From: Gyromitra esculenta
Lineage: Eukaryota; Ascomycota; Pezizomycetes; Pezizales; Discinaceae
NCBI GenBank assembly: GCA_038503075.1
Contig: JBCAML010000005.1
Coordinates: forward strand, 558,001-622,000
DNA: 64,000 nt
Direction: 5' to 3'
In this document: in pieces, positions 31,650-42,949 of the stretch
Layout of the letters: each line of letters begins with the position of its first letter
How positions within the stretch are numbered: position 1 is the first letter of the stretch
Position numbers and translations under genes: made by a program
The notes under the pieces: generated by a model
What the model was told of the DNA's origin: nothing
Database searches by the model: none
The model's input: only the letters and a program-made list of their open reading frames with translations

Positions 31650-34600
31650 AGGTACTAGTTTAGCAGTAGGTCTTTAAATTTCCTCTTCCTCTTCTTCTTC
31701 TCGTCCTCCTTCTGCTACGTATACAGCCGTCTGTTTACTAGCAGCCCCATCAAGAAAGAAAGAAAGAATTCGAAAGAAAGAAAGGAAAAGGAAAAAAAAA
31801 CTGCAATGTATCGACTCTAATCTTTTTTTTCGCAGACGAGGTGATTGGGGGATGATCATGATATATTTAGAGTCTTTTGCGTCTTACAGCCGCCGGGTTA
31901 TGGAACACCTGCCCTGTTCGGCTCATTTTGCATGGGGGGGGGACCGGTGAAGCGCCATGATATGGTGGTCACCGGCATCGCATCGGAGGTGGGGCTCTCG
32001 GGATATCTGGATTCTTACCGCGAGACACCCACTTTGGTCTGCGAGTGCCTCATATATACATACTGCCGCTTAAGCTTCTTACATATAAAATGCTTTCCAG
32101 CGGGTAGGGCGATTAGGGCGAGTAGGTTGCGCTCGCCTCCTCTAGCGGGCGTGTTGAGCTCCTTGGCTATCTAGCTAGATGTCGCGATAGTTCTTGCGAG
32201 AGAGGGAGGATTCTTGCGAGTAAGCTTCTTGGCGGGTAGGTAGAGCAGGTAGGCAAAGCCAATTGCGGTAATTGTAATTGCAGGGTCAACATGGATATTC
32301 GAGGACGTGCTGTAGCACAACATCCGTGTGTGTATACAGATAACCCAAATACACTCTATTCTACAGTAGCATTGTCTGTTGATGACAAAGTACCTGTTGT
32401 ATAACATCCGGTGCCGCCGACATGGTATTAATCAGAAAACCGTGCTTGTATCGCGATTGTTTGGGGGGGGTGATCGAGAGCGAAACTGGCTTGAGAGCTG
32501 CTGCCTTCTGCTGGGGGAAACAACCCCCCTCCGAGGATGAGAAGGCTTCGCAATATCGTAACGCATGATGGGGGCCGTAAAATAAAGGAACAGAAAAGGG
32601 ACGCAGGCTCGGAGATTGATACGTTCGTGTCCATAGGATGGATTTCGTAAACATACATCTAAGCACTTGGATTGAGCCGCAGCAACTGATACGAGAGGGT
32701 GCTAAGTTAGGTAGTATATTAGAGCATCACACAGTAGATTGTAGGGTAAAATACTGATACGTGCGGAGCTTCAGCTACCTGCCTAGCCATAGTCTTACTT
32801 GTATTACCTTCTCCTCCTCTCTCTCCTCCCCGTGAAACTAGCGCGCCCACGATATCAATGATACAATCTTAAGTTCCAAAACGCGAAAGGCACAGCTAGC
32901 AGGACAGGAATATCTCCCCAATCAACAGCTGATTCAAGGCTAAAGACGGACCCCAAACCAATCTATCTTTTTTTTTTTTTTTTCGTAAGCTTAGCATTCT
33001 CCTGAATAGGCATTTACGGATAGAGCACTTTCCACCGACAGCCAACTTCCAGCCTAGAGTTTCTTCTGGTACGCAGATATTAATCATCTTACTACCAAAT
33101 ACTTCCCTTTCCGGCAAAACTCCCTTGAGCGACTGACTAGCAGCTCAATGCCGAGGCGGCGAGGACCTTAACGGGCTTGAAATGTAGCCATTCTTAAAGA
33201 GTAACCGCCCCCCTACCATTCCAGTCGCACAAGTTCCTGCACATGCCAACAGCGTGACACGAGCAAGCTCGGGGCGTACCAGCGTGCACAACTCTATACG
33301 AACCTCAAAAAGGATCCATTGCTCTACTCATGCAAGGTGAGAGTTAAGCTTTAAGGCGGGGCCGAGGGATGGGATCTGATGTTTTCGTCTGTTATTGGTT
33401 GGAGGTAAGTTTAGTTAGTCACTTACGACATGCAGCAGCTACCGTGCAGCCTACGATAGAACTGTGGCAGCTCAGGATCTAAAGCTTTTATTGGTCTTCC
33501 GGGGGGTTCGTCGGAAAGGGTTTGACAGTGGTATTGGCTGCTTGGGCGTTCGCTTACCCTCGTTTTTCTGCAGTAATTCTACCAGAGGCTGTACGTGTAC
33601 ATAGGATGGGATAGTCGTTATGCAGAGTAATTGCTTTATGTGGATATATATATATATACTTAGAGTTCACTGCCCGATGACACTCGTTCATCCCACCTTT
33701 TTCTTGCATCGGGGGGGCTGTAGCTGGTGTAATACTCTTCCCCGAGTTAAGCCAATCCTCAAAGAACATTAAACTCAGAGTGCATCGGAGCCCCCCCTTC
33801 CCCGAAACCTCAGATCAACGTCTATGGGCTTGGCCTTGGGTCCCTCCAATGCGATTTTCGGAGGCCAGGGCTAGGTGGGAAACTGATTCAGACGTTGAAA
33901 TAAGGAGTGGCAAATACTACGTACGATCGAGCATGGGGGGAAGGGTTCCGGTGAGATGTGGGCATTGTTGATATGCTAGCAAATGATTTACCCAGGCACA
34001 AGGGATGAGAGATCATTCGATTGAAATCGGCACATGTATTTCTGGAATAGGCATTTTACCTCATGCATGTGTATCTTAAGCTTAATCCCAAGATACGCCA
34101 ACCAGCCCATTGTAATCCATAACATCGAATCTCGGTTCCGAGCATATCCTTACTCCTGGAGTGTAGGTAATTTGCATTAATATTGTATACACCTGATTGG
34201 GAGTTCCTCCCAGCAACACCCTCAAAACGCAATAGTTAACCGTTGCCCCAGATCAGTCACTACCCCATAGAGGGGGCAAAGGAAAAGGAACACCCGCAAT
34301 CTAAGCAAAACTATTATCAGCCTAGTGCATTCGATAAAAGACCCGGCATTAGCCCTCAGCCCCGGGATAGCGGGAAGTATCACCAACTACGGGTAGCGAA
34401 TTAATTACACAGTCCAAACATGAGGTTCAAAAAAAAACAAGGTTTATAGATATCCGGGGTCAAACGAAACAAAAACGGCTGCTCCTACCCTGGTAAGCAC
34501 GTTCTCCGCGACTGTCCTAAGGTATATGCGATTAGTTTGGAGGCGCAGCCAGCACGCAAAGTAAGCATGGAAATACAACATGTGCAGATCAGGTACTTTC

Positions 34601-35321
34601 TGCACATAATTTTGTTCTTGAGCCCAGTACGGTTGGACGGATTTGGGCAATAGGTCGTTGATTACTCAAATTTGGTAGTATCTAGATCTGAATTCACCAG
34701 CCACCACCACTGGTTGACCTACACGATTTGAAACCTCTCCCATCATTTCTACCTCTCCAAGACCACTTTTACAAAAATATTAGTTAGTTAGTTCACTATT
34801 ATCTACGTGGCATTGGGAGGGGAGGTTTTTTTTTGAAAAAGATCCTCGCCGGATGCACAGCCGAATCTAAATGCATGGACGAATTAGGAAGAGCGCCCCC
34901 TTTTAAATTTTTGTTTTGGAGATCATTCCGACCCATAGGTTAGGCCGGCTGCTTGCTAACATACCCTGTCTATTAGAACCTCTCCTGACTAATAATCCCC
35001 TAGACGTAATACAGCCAGTAACCAGAAAAAACTCAAAACTCAATATTCAAAGAAATATCCGCAGCTCGTTTAGTGCTGGTTACATTAAGAGCTAGATGTG
35101 TAGATCTTGTGTGTCTATAGTTTACGGGTAATCAATTTCCCCAGAGGGTAGGAGGCTACTGGAGTAGTTATCAACTAATCAGAGACATCAGTCAGTTTGT
35201 AGAGGGTCCAAGAGTTTAGTGGAATCGGTATATATATCGGGCAAGACCCTCCGAGAATTTTACAGCAAGCCATTCAAGTCGAGTCGATTTGATTTCCAAA
35301 CCTTCTCCCCCCCCCGTGGCC
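31650..35321. other. Long intergenic region, no gene seen
   Basis: 3.7 kb. It begins with the promoter of the patatin-like gene, containing GAAA-repeat purine tracts at 31751-31800. A 16-T run lies at 32968-32983. Open stretches at 32361-32666, 32896-33117 and 34444-34650 show no domain and no plausible splice partners. A TATATATATA at about 33645-33656 is isolated. The last part is the GH105 promoter, with a C run at 35307-35315 just before the ATG. Confidence 0.5.
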
Positions 35322-36689
35322 ATGCTTTCAACCATCTTTCTTGCTGTGCTCGCTGTGAGCTCTGTAAACGCTGTCAAGAAACCTGTTAATCCTGGATATG
35401 ACGTCGAAAAGGTGAAACAGCAGATGATCGCGTTGGCAGCCCACAGCTGGGAATGGGGCACCGCTGCGGAGGCACTTTTGGAACTGGAAAGCCCGGAGCT
35501 ATCGGTTTTCGGCTCCAATCCGTTCCCTGTACCCAGCCATCCCACTGCATCCTCTTTGGACTATGCGCGGCCGCACATATATCTGAATGGATCATATCTG
35601 GTTCAGGATGATGGTAGGTTATAGGAATCAAATTTTTTGAATTCCCTTTAGATATTGTTTGGTGTACTAATAGTTCTGCACACAGGTGCGATCGGTGACC
35701 CTGCATCGCTTGGAGTCTCTGCTTTGCTCATTGGAAAAACGGAGAAAGCATATCTGGATGCTGCCGAAAGGCAGAAAGACTACATCTTCAAAGCACCAAG
35801 ATGGCCAAACGGCGCTATAAGCCACAGGATTGAAGTAGCAGAGCTATGGTAAGTGTCTGTGCATATACTACCCGATGCATTATATATCACACCTAAATAG
35901 ACATCTATACTCACGATTCTTTCTAAAAAATATAGGGCCGATTTTATCTATATGGCGCCGCCTTTCCTCGCATACTACGGCGTCTATATGAATAACGAAA
36001 CGGTTCTCCGTGAGTCTGTCCGACAGATCGGACTCTACAGAGAAGTTCTCAAGAAGGACTCCGGAATCTGGACACACATCGTAGGCCCCAACTCAGCTGA
36101 TCCCGGATCGTGGTCGACTGGAAACGGATGGGCGGCCGCCGGTATCACGAGAGTTCTAGCAACAGTCATGAAGGCGCCTATCTCAAGGGGATGGACCACG
36201 GAAATCAACCAATTGAAGAGCTATGCCAAAGAGATTCTCGATGCAGCAATGACTATTGGCCTGGTGAGTGATAAAAAGACATCCCCCCCCCTCAAAGCCC
36301 CCACAGCCTATAGATTTCTAGATAAATTGGTTAACTAAACATCGATCATTTTGATCCTCTAGAAAGAAAACGGTCTCCTCCGTAACTACGTCGACGATGC
36401 AAGTTGGTTCGGAGAAGTTTCTGGAACAACGTTGCTAGCGGCTACAGCCTACCGTCTGCATGTCATTGACCCCGTCATGTTCGGCACAAAGTATCGGGAT
36501 TGGGCAGATGCGGGCAGAAACGCTATTGCTGTCTGCGTTGATGTAAATGGCATCCTCGGCCCAGCGATCAATCCCCTGTGGTGGGGCGACAGGAATCCGG
36601 TTTATACTGGAAGTCCGGAGGGAAATTCGTTCGCAGTGATTTTGGCCGCAGCATATAGAGACTGTGTGCAGTGTGGAAAATGCACGTAG
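35322..36689 (+). CDS. Secreted GH105-type hydrolase (unsaturated rhamnogalacturonyl hydrolase-like)
   Basis: A 369-residue secreted six-hairpin glycosidase. Exons are 35322-35613, 35686-35848, 35936-36263 and 36363-36689. The ATG at 35322 places a typical signal peptide first (cleavage after V-N-A at about 17). Family features are H-S-W-E-W-G-T-A-A-E-A-L near residues 45-55, then G-D-P-A-S-L-G. H-R-I-E-V-A-E-L-W runs into A-D-F-I-Y-M-A-P-P-F-L-A-Y-Y-G across a phase-2 intron; this Asp corresponds to the general acid region of GH88/GH105. W-S-T-G-N-G-W-A-A-A-G and Y-V-D-D-A-S-W-F-G-E-V-S-G-T follow. The C terminus has a C-x-x-C-x-x-C-T end. It would release unsaturated uronyl residues left by pectate or rhamnogalacturonan lyases, complementing the PL1 gene at 3133. 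Substrate preference is inferred. Confidence 0.85.
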
Positions 36690-37607
36690 TATATTAGCCT
36701 GGTCTGAACGATTTAATTTCCAGTGGCAAATTTTCTGTCAACCACACGGACTTTTTGGGGTTTATCGCATGTTTAGACGTTTGTGGATAATTAATATACA
36801 TACGTAATATGAGAAAGAAAAAATTAGTTGGAAAATGGAAAATTCGAGTTTACACATCGAGCAGATGAGCCGTGGAAACTTTTTCAATAAATACAATTGT
36901 AACTTTCCTACAAAATAGGCGGCTACAGAGCATTGCTAAGTAGTTTCCTATTTAGAAATACTTAGCATGGACTATTGTGGTCTAGCCATAAGACAACTCA
37001 GAGATGATCTACTGATTAGGGGCTCTAATACTTTAGTAAGTAATCAACATCCACTTTAGGAAATGCAGCTGACCAGAGTGCCAGAAAAGGCGTTGCCTAC
37101 CTGCTGTTTACTCCCCAAGTAGCACAAAAGGCAGTTCTCGAACCCTAGTCTTCGGTAAATTATAAAGGTAAGAAGGGACATATATGCATCATAAGTTGAG
37201 AAAGTATATCATGTGTATCCACGATATGGAAAATGCTAACTCGCAAATAGTTTGTCGACTAGTTGGAGTTTAATAGGCCTATGCCTAAGAAAGTTCCTTG
37301 TTTGAAATTCTCAACTAAGCTACACAGCTATAGCTATAGTCTAGGGTCAACCCCTCAACTCTTCGGTGCGATACTTGAATCCCGGCCTATTAATCTCAAG
37401 TATACACTACCGCCAGAGATCGAGCTAAATAAGCCAAAAAAACAAACCCAAAACACGATTCCCCCCGGAAGAAAAAGTAAAAATAAAAAAACACCGAACT
37501 ACAATTACAATAATAAGAAAGCAAATACCCATTGATCAGGCAGTTAGTTAACCACACAGTCTTTCGCCATACATGTCCCATCCAAATCCGCGCCACTAGC
37601 TCAATTC
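36690..37607. other. Intergenic between convergent genes
   Basis: 3' flanks of the GH105 and CFEM-like genes. A Lys/Asn-rich open stretch at 37263-37535 is AT-driven and not convincing. It contains the palindromic word GCTATAGCTATAG near 37333. Confidence 0.55.
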
Positions 37608-38486
37608 TCAAGTCTTCTTGCTCCAAAACATTATCTTCTCTCCAAGGGTCTTCTTCTTAGCAAATTGATCCCTGACCCTTGCTTCCCAGCTCTCCTGTCT
37701 TACGCTGGTCACTGGAGGGATAAAATTCTCAAGGTCAGGAAGCACTCCCGGCGATCCACGATTATGTCTGGTACCGTCTGGCGCGAATGCTGGCGTGTAG
37801 GGCGTAACGTCCTCCATGTAAGCTTGTGATCGAGGCCGTCGTCGTATCAGTTGCCGTTTACACCATTTCCGTAGCGGGATAGCAATGGCGTAACAAACGA
37901 TCGGAACAGTAACAACGAGGAACGCAAGGACGAAGAAAGCGTAATTTCTTCTCCACCTATTTCCAATTTTTTTTAAATTAGCTCCACCATCGCTAGTAGA
38001 AGGAAGAAAAGAAGTAATAGAGCTCGAGGGAGGGGAGAGAGGGGGGGGGGGGAATGTTTACCAATCTCGAACTTTGATAGCTTGGGCCTCAGCGTCCGCC
38101 TCTGAGTTGCTTTCTTCTACATCGCTACTGTTTATACTGTTTGCTGTACTCGTCGTATCGTTCCCAGCCGTTGTTGAATTAGAGATTTGATCATTCCCGC
38201 CGCCACCACAAATCGCCTTCATCCAAGTATCAACTCTTGCTTCTCCAGTTTTGTCCGTGCAAGATTCACCACACCCAACCCATCCAGTCGCCGTCCACCC
38301 CAGGAACCTACTCGTGCAGAAGCACTTCACTTGCTCCGGCCCCGGGGTCGGACAGTCGTATTGCGCATTGTAGAGTGCCGTACACCCGTATGCGCACGTC
38401 GGCAGGCCCGATGTTTCGTTGAAGACTAGAAGTTCCGCCTGGGCCAGAGTCGTTGCGAATAGAAGTAGAAACAGGAGAAGTTTCAT
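37608..38486 (-). CDS. Type I membrane protein with secreted CFEM-like eight-cysteine domain
   Basis: 257 residues. Minus-strand exons are 38486-38062 and 37956-37608; the intron carries a 12-base homopolymer (38041-38052). A signal peptide (residues 1-~17, L-A-Q-A) is followed by an eight-Cys domain at about 30-95: L-P-T-C-A-Y-G-C, then D-C, K-C-F-C, G-C-G-E-S-C and K-A-I-C. The P-x-C-x-x-x-C start and C-x-C centre resemble CFEM domains, but the spacing is not canonical. Next come a Ser/Thr/Asn-rich acidic linker, a single transmembrane helix directly after the splice junction (F-F-V-L-A-F-L-V-V-T-V-P-I-V), and a basic cytosolic tail with R-R-R-P-R-S. It looks like a cell-surface sensor or adhesion protein; ligand unknown. 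Confidence 0.78.
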
Positions 38487-41140
38487 AGCTGGCTAGCTGG
38501 GTCGTTCATTCCGCGACGTGAGAAAAAGGCGGGACGGGGTGGGGGAGAAAGGGGAACAAGAGGCGAGAATAAGAGAGAAGGGGGTTAAGATGTACATGAG
38601 AAAGTTACGGACCTGGGCATCGCTGTATTGCATCTGGCAGGCCATTGGAAATGTTTCTGGCAGCTGAGGGTGGGGCCGAAAATAGACAGTGTATCCCTAC
38701 CCCATCTCGCGACCTGCAAATCACCGTTGCCTGTCTCCTGGTTTTCTTGGGAAACTTTATTTTCCTTTTTATTGGTGGGGGCTGGAGCAAGGAAAGCGCT
38801 CGCCCATCGCCCACGGGTGAGACATGAGATTGATTGGCTCGGAATAACTGCGTCTCGCGAGAACCCAAACCTCCCCCGCCAAGTGGAGTAGCGGAGTAGG
38901 GAACATGCCGGAAAAATCTCCACAATCCTCAGCTTTTTTGCCTGAAGATTTATCGTGATGGCCTGGGAATGCCTATTGGTAGAGTGATAGCTATCGGAGA
39001 TAGAATCTTGGCCAAAGCTCAGTCTCTTCAGGCATGTCCTTGCCCGTTTGTTTGTGTACGCTTTTAGGTAACGTTACGACTTAGCTCTGTGCTTCGCGAA
39101 TAGATAGTCAGGATAGCCTTTAGGTTGATGAAGGCTGCGTAATAGTGGTGCTATCTAATCGAGCGAGAGATATTACTGGGCCAAGTTCGAGAATACACTG
39201 AGAGCTTGGGTCTCGGGGCCCGGAGGTAACTCCTGTCCAAGGAAAAAACACAAAAGGAAAAATATCCATTAGTTCAATAATAGGTGATCATGAAGAAGAG
39301 AACAACAAATTCCGTGAACCCTTTCCCATATCTATCGCTCAGATTAGTACTTCCTATGCGGGAACTCTCAAGGATATCTATCGCATATCCCTGTTAAGCT
39401 TGCAGTTTTCTACCAAGAATCTCCTACTCTATAGTTAGTACAATTCGCGATTCTCCTCACAACCAAATTCTCCCCCTTATCGCTTCCATTTTCTCCTATA
39501 TTTCGAGTACTATCCAGCCTCTAGAGAGCTCCAAGGCAGATAATGATAGCGCTAGCCCGACCCGCATAGCCTTCAATCATTTTTACAACTGAGTAAGCTC
39601 AAAGCGAGTGATATCTGGAGATTCATGGATCTAGACCACCTCTTTCGTTTCTTCATGCAAGCCCACACAACCAACGCCTTTCAACCCCAACCAAATATAA
39701 TTCCCAGCGTGACTCAGGCTACTGAGTGGACATGATGATTGTACCCCCGAACAGATATCTTGCCGCATGACTGCTGTCGCTAGCCCCATCCCCAAAGACC
39801 CTCAGACATTTCTATTAAAATTGCCCCGCTGCGCCGCCGTGTTAGACTAAAATTAGCATTAACCGCATACCGCCCGGGCCTGCCTCAAACAAAACTCACC
39901 TTAGTAATGGTCCAGGTCGCTAGACCCTAGCCAACGACGAAGAAGTAGTTCCCTCTACCACCGAAACTAACCCCAGCCCTACTATAGCCCTTCTACTAAA
40001 CCTACCAAACGCACCATCCCTTATACCCGAACCAACCTAAGCCCAAACCTGCCACAGAAAAGGTCTAGCTAAACACCAAAGATCCTCCCACCACACGCAA
40101 AAACATCGAGCTGGAAAAACCCACTATGAAGCGCGCGGATTGGGCAGCAGCAAACCGGTCGACACCAAAAAAAAAACATTGTGTCACCAGCCAACGGCTC
40201 ACTGATGCTGAACTGGACGAAACTGATGATGAGTTAGGACACAAAATAGGATACTAGCTATGAGAGTGAAACGGGAGGAGAGGGAGGAGGGAAAAAGCAG
40301 GAGACCAATCAGGATTAAGATCGAGCTTGGTATCGCGGTAAATGGTGCTCCTAGCATATTGGGGAGGACAGGTGCTTAGCTTAAATAGCGTAGAAGGGGG
40401 AGGGGAGTATAGGAATGGTTTTATGGATAGGAGGTATATCCAGGGTATGAAATTGGGGGTTGAGCCTGGAGGGAGTGGATGGGGTGGATGGTATGAAGAA
40501 GGGAGGTGAGGATCACTACGGGATTTATTTGGATGCTGTAGAAAGTGGGGAGGAGGGAAATGGGGAGGAGGATATGTATTAGATAGGGACATTGGGGAAG
40601 GGTGTAAGTGACTGGTGGCCGATACATAAATGTAGTAGTACTTGTGATCGAGGCTTTTAGTTTGGGATGATAGCTATATGTATTGATAAAGGGCTAGCAC
40701 TATCATTCGTACTCACTAATCGACCATAATCCGGATATCTGTGGTCGCTCTCAAGATTCTAACAAAACACGAATACTTGAATGCCCTGCACATCAACACC
40801 TCAAAGCACCTTTACATCCGTGACGTGACCTTAAAGATTCTACCTGGCGAGTGACATTTCATGAACTTTCCTCTGCCCCATCCATCACTCGCACTGGTAT
40901 CACTACCTCACACCGACAAAGCCACCAACTAGCAAGCACTACTAAGTAACCGAATAATAAGTATATTGCATCAACTATTAATAAGCTCCAGCAACCAAAT
41001 GATCCAACGCTGACATCAACACTCCTACCTCACTAAAGGAGAAATCATCCAAAAGAAACACAATTAAAACAACCACTCCATTCATCAACCCCAAGCAAAA
41101 CCAAAAGTCCTATATATAAAAAAGAAAAGAAGAAAAAACC
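38487..41140. other. Intergenic, no gene firmly supported
   Basis: 2.65 kb. At 40126-40257 a 43-residue frame starting M-K-R-A-D-W-A-A-A-N looks compositionally protein-like, but it has no supported upstream exon or known family, so I do not call it. The 40254-40627 stretch is a purine-rich strand (G/A on plus) whose Pro-rich minus translation is a composition artefact. The last 250 bp is AC-rich promoter of the NTF2-like gene. Confidence 0.45.
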
Positions 41141-42056
41141 ATGAACCACACCACCCGAATCGTCCACCCCCCAGTCCGTCCTCTCCTCCGCCCCTACATC
41201 CGCCCCTCCAAATGGCACCACTGCACCCAAACAACCCACAACAACCCCCGTCCACCCCCATCTGACCAAATAAACCATAAACACGCCCCTCCCCCACGGC
41301 CAGCAAAAGAGAGTGTGCCGTACTGGGAAGACATGTCTTCAGCAGTCGGCAAACATCCAGCAGCTCCTTCACCCCCGCCAAAAGAACAGTCGCCGCTGTC
41401 AGGGCATATTGAGAATGTACAGATTAATATTGCACCGGGGGTGAAGCTGCGGTCGCATCATCAGGGACAGATTATAGGGGGATTGTTGGATTTGCTGGCG
41501 GGGGAACCGGAGAAGGATGTCTTGAGCTTTTGGAGGGATGATGTGGTGTTGGTTAATCCGATTGTTGAAGCACAGGGAAGGAGGGAAGTAGTGGCTTATT
41601 GGGTGAGTGTTATTTTTCCCTTTCGAGTGGAGGGTTGGGGATTGGATGAGGGGCGAGTATTTAGGGACCTTAGTGGCTAATTGGGTACTGGCAGTATGTG
41701 TACCGTGACGCTTTCGCTGCTATCAAAACTAAACACCATGAGGTTGTTCGGGCCGAGGGGAGCGAGCTGGATTTGGATGTGGAAAGGGAATTTAAATTTG
41801 GTGGGACATTTGGAAAGGGGACTAGAGGGTGGGAAGTTAAGTCGAAGGTGAAAGTTCAGATGGATGATGAAGGGCGGATAAAAAGGGTTGAGGACTGTTG
41901 GGCTAGAGTGATATGGTTTCCAAAGGTAGGCTTCTTCGTCAGGAATGGGAAAGAAAGAATGGCTGACTTGGAGTATAGTTTTTGAGAAGGATAACGGGGT
42001 TGATGCTGAGAAGAGCTGCAAAATTGCGTGAAAGGTCAGAAAAGTTGAAAGGCTAG
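41141..42056 (+). CDS. NTF2/SnoaL-like domain protein, possibly mitochondrial
   Basis: 256 residues. Exons are 41141-41602, 41695-41925 and 41979-42056. The last intron (GTAGGC donor, CTGAC branch, phase 0) joins W-F-P-K to F-L-R-R-I-T-G-L and avoids a premature end in intron sequence. The first ~45 residues are rich in Arg, His and Pro with few acids, suggesting a mitochondrial presequence. From about residue 95 there is a cone-like alpha+beta domain: H-Q-G-Q-I-I-G-G-L-L-D-L-L-A, D-V-L-S-F-W-R-D-D-V-V-L-V-N-P-I-V-E-A-x-G-R, Y-R-D-A-F-A-A-I, F-x-F-G-G-T-F-G-K-G, V-K-V-Q-M-D-D-E-G-R-I-K-R-V-E-D-C-W. This is the helix-then-sheet pattern of NTF2-like proteins. No active-site residues can be named; function unknown. 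Confidence 0.72.
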
Positions 42057-42188
42057 GGCTAGGTTATGAAGGCAATGGCGTCGAGCTGCAAGTCGTATGT
42101 ACATAGCATCGTTAAGCTGTAATAATATACATTGGTTGAAAGGTTGCTTAGAGCATCAAGCTCTGGTTCGTGGGCTGTTTGGATGGTT

Positions 42189-42650
42189 TTAAATCATCAC
42201 GAATTGTCCGCGGAGCCAATAAATAGCAGCCACAGCAACCATTCCAGTGACAACTGATGGGGACATTAACCCCCCCAATGTGGGAGGGAGATGATTTCTC
42301 TGTACGCTGGAAGTATTAATTTTCCCGACGCACTCCGTTCGAAATGGACAGCAAGCTATGTTATTGCTATCGTCGAACACACAGACTTGGTCCAAGGTAC
42401 AGCAAGCATCTGGACGGCTAACCACAGCACAGTTGTGATACATAGCAGGGCACACAGCTCTGGCTGTACTATTTGAGAGTGTATCCGCAGCAGTCCCTGT
42501 CACTGTCGCCGTCGCCGTCGCCGTCGAGGCAGCCGTGGCTGGGACAGTTGGGATGAAGACGCCTGAGACGGTTGTTTGGCAGGCTGTGGGGTGGAGGATG
42601 AGGGCAACGACAAGCAGCAGCAGCAACGGGTAGAGAGGCGGGCGGTACAT
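42189..42650 (-). CDS. Small secreted Cys-rich protein, probably GPI-anchored
   Basis: 153 residues from the ATG at 42650, chosen because it puts a clean signal peptide first (P-L-L-L-L-L-V-V-A-L-I-L ... T-A-C-Q). The frame continues 31 residues upstream without a signal-like start. A Thr/Ala-rich linker (A-T-A-T-A-T-V-T-G-T) is followed by a compact domain with eight Cys at about 75-120: C-P-A-x-x-H-N-C, A-C-C, V-C-V-F, C-C-P and E-C-V-G. The C-C pairs recall small fungal cell-wall proteins. The C terminus is hydrophobic after an Ser/Pro/Thr stretch, compatible with a GPI signal, although the final residues include R-G-Q-F-V-M-I. It shares a 299-bp divergent promoter with STN1. Confidence 0.68.
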   Translation of the reverse strand: MYRPPLYPLLLLLVVALILHPTACQTTVSGVFIPTVPATAASTATATATVTGTAADTLSNSTARAVCPAMYHNCAVVSRPDACCTLDQVCVFDDSNNIACCPFRTECVGKINTSSVQRNHLPPTLGGLMSPSVVTGMVAVAAIYWLRGQFVMI

Positions 42651-42949
42651 AGCTGACGTTGCTGATGATGCTATTAACTGAGAGATATGCGGAAGCGCAG
42701 AATATATGGCGGCTGATAGCTGGGCAGATCGATAGCAGGGCAACTCGAGTTGCTAGGAGGATCACGTCAACAAACAACGAGGAAATGCCAGCCCAGGCAA
42801 CCGGCAAAGCTAGCCCCCGCAGCGATGCCCTGCATGGTTGCCGTCACCCCTAACCCTGATTATCACGTGCACTTCAATGTTCATTGTTTGTTTGTTCATG
42901 AGCTTCCCCAGCAACAAGTCATGCAGTCGCCAGCTTCAACCAGCACGCC
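42651..42949. promoter_or_regulatory. Divergent promoter of the Cys-rich protein gene and STN1
   Basis: 299 bp separate two start codons pointing away from each other. No TATA box is obvious for STN1. A GTTTGTTTGTT stretch lies at about 42886-42896. Shared regulation is possible but not shown. Confidence 0.45.

Noticed and set aside
40254..40627. Pro/His/Ser-rich minus-strand frames suggesting a secreted protein
   Set aside because: The region is a GGA/GGGAGG purine tract; the translation is composition-driven with no signal peptide.
41045..41381. Gly/Trp/Cys-rich minus-strand frames over the NTF2-like gene start
   Set aside because: Antisense to the CCxCC-rich presequence region of the plus-strand gene.
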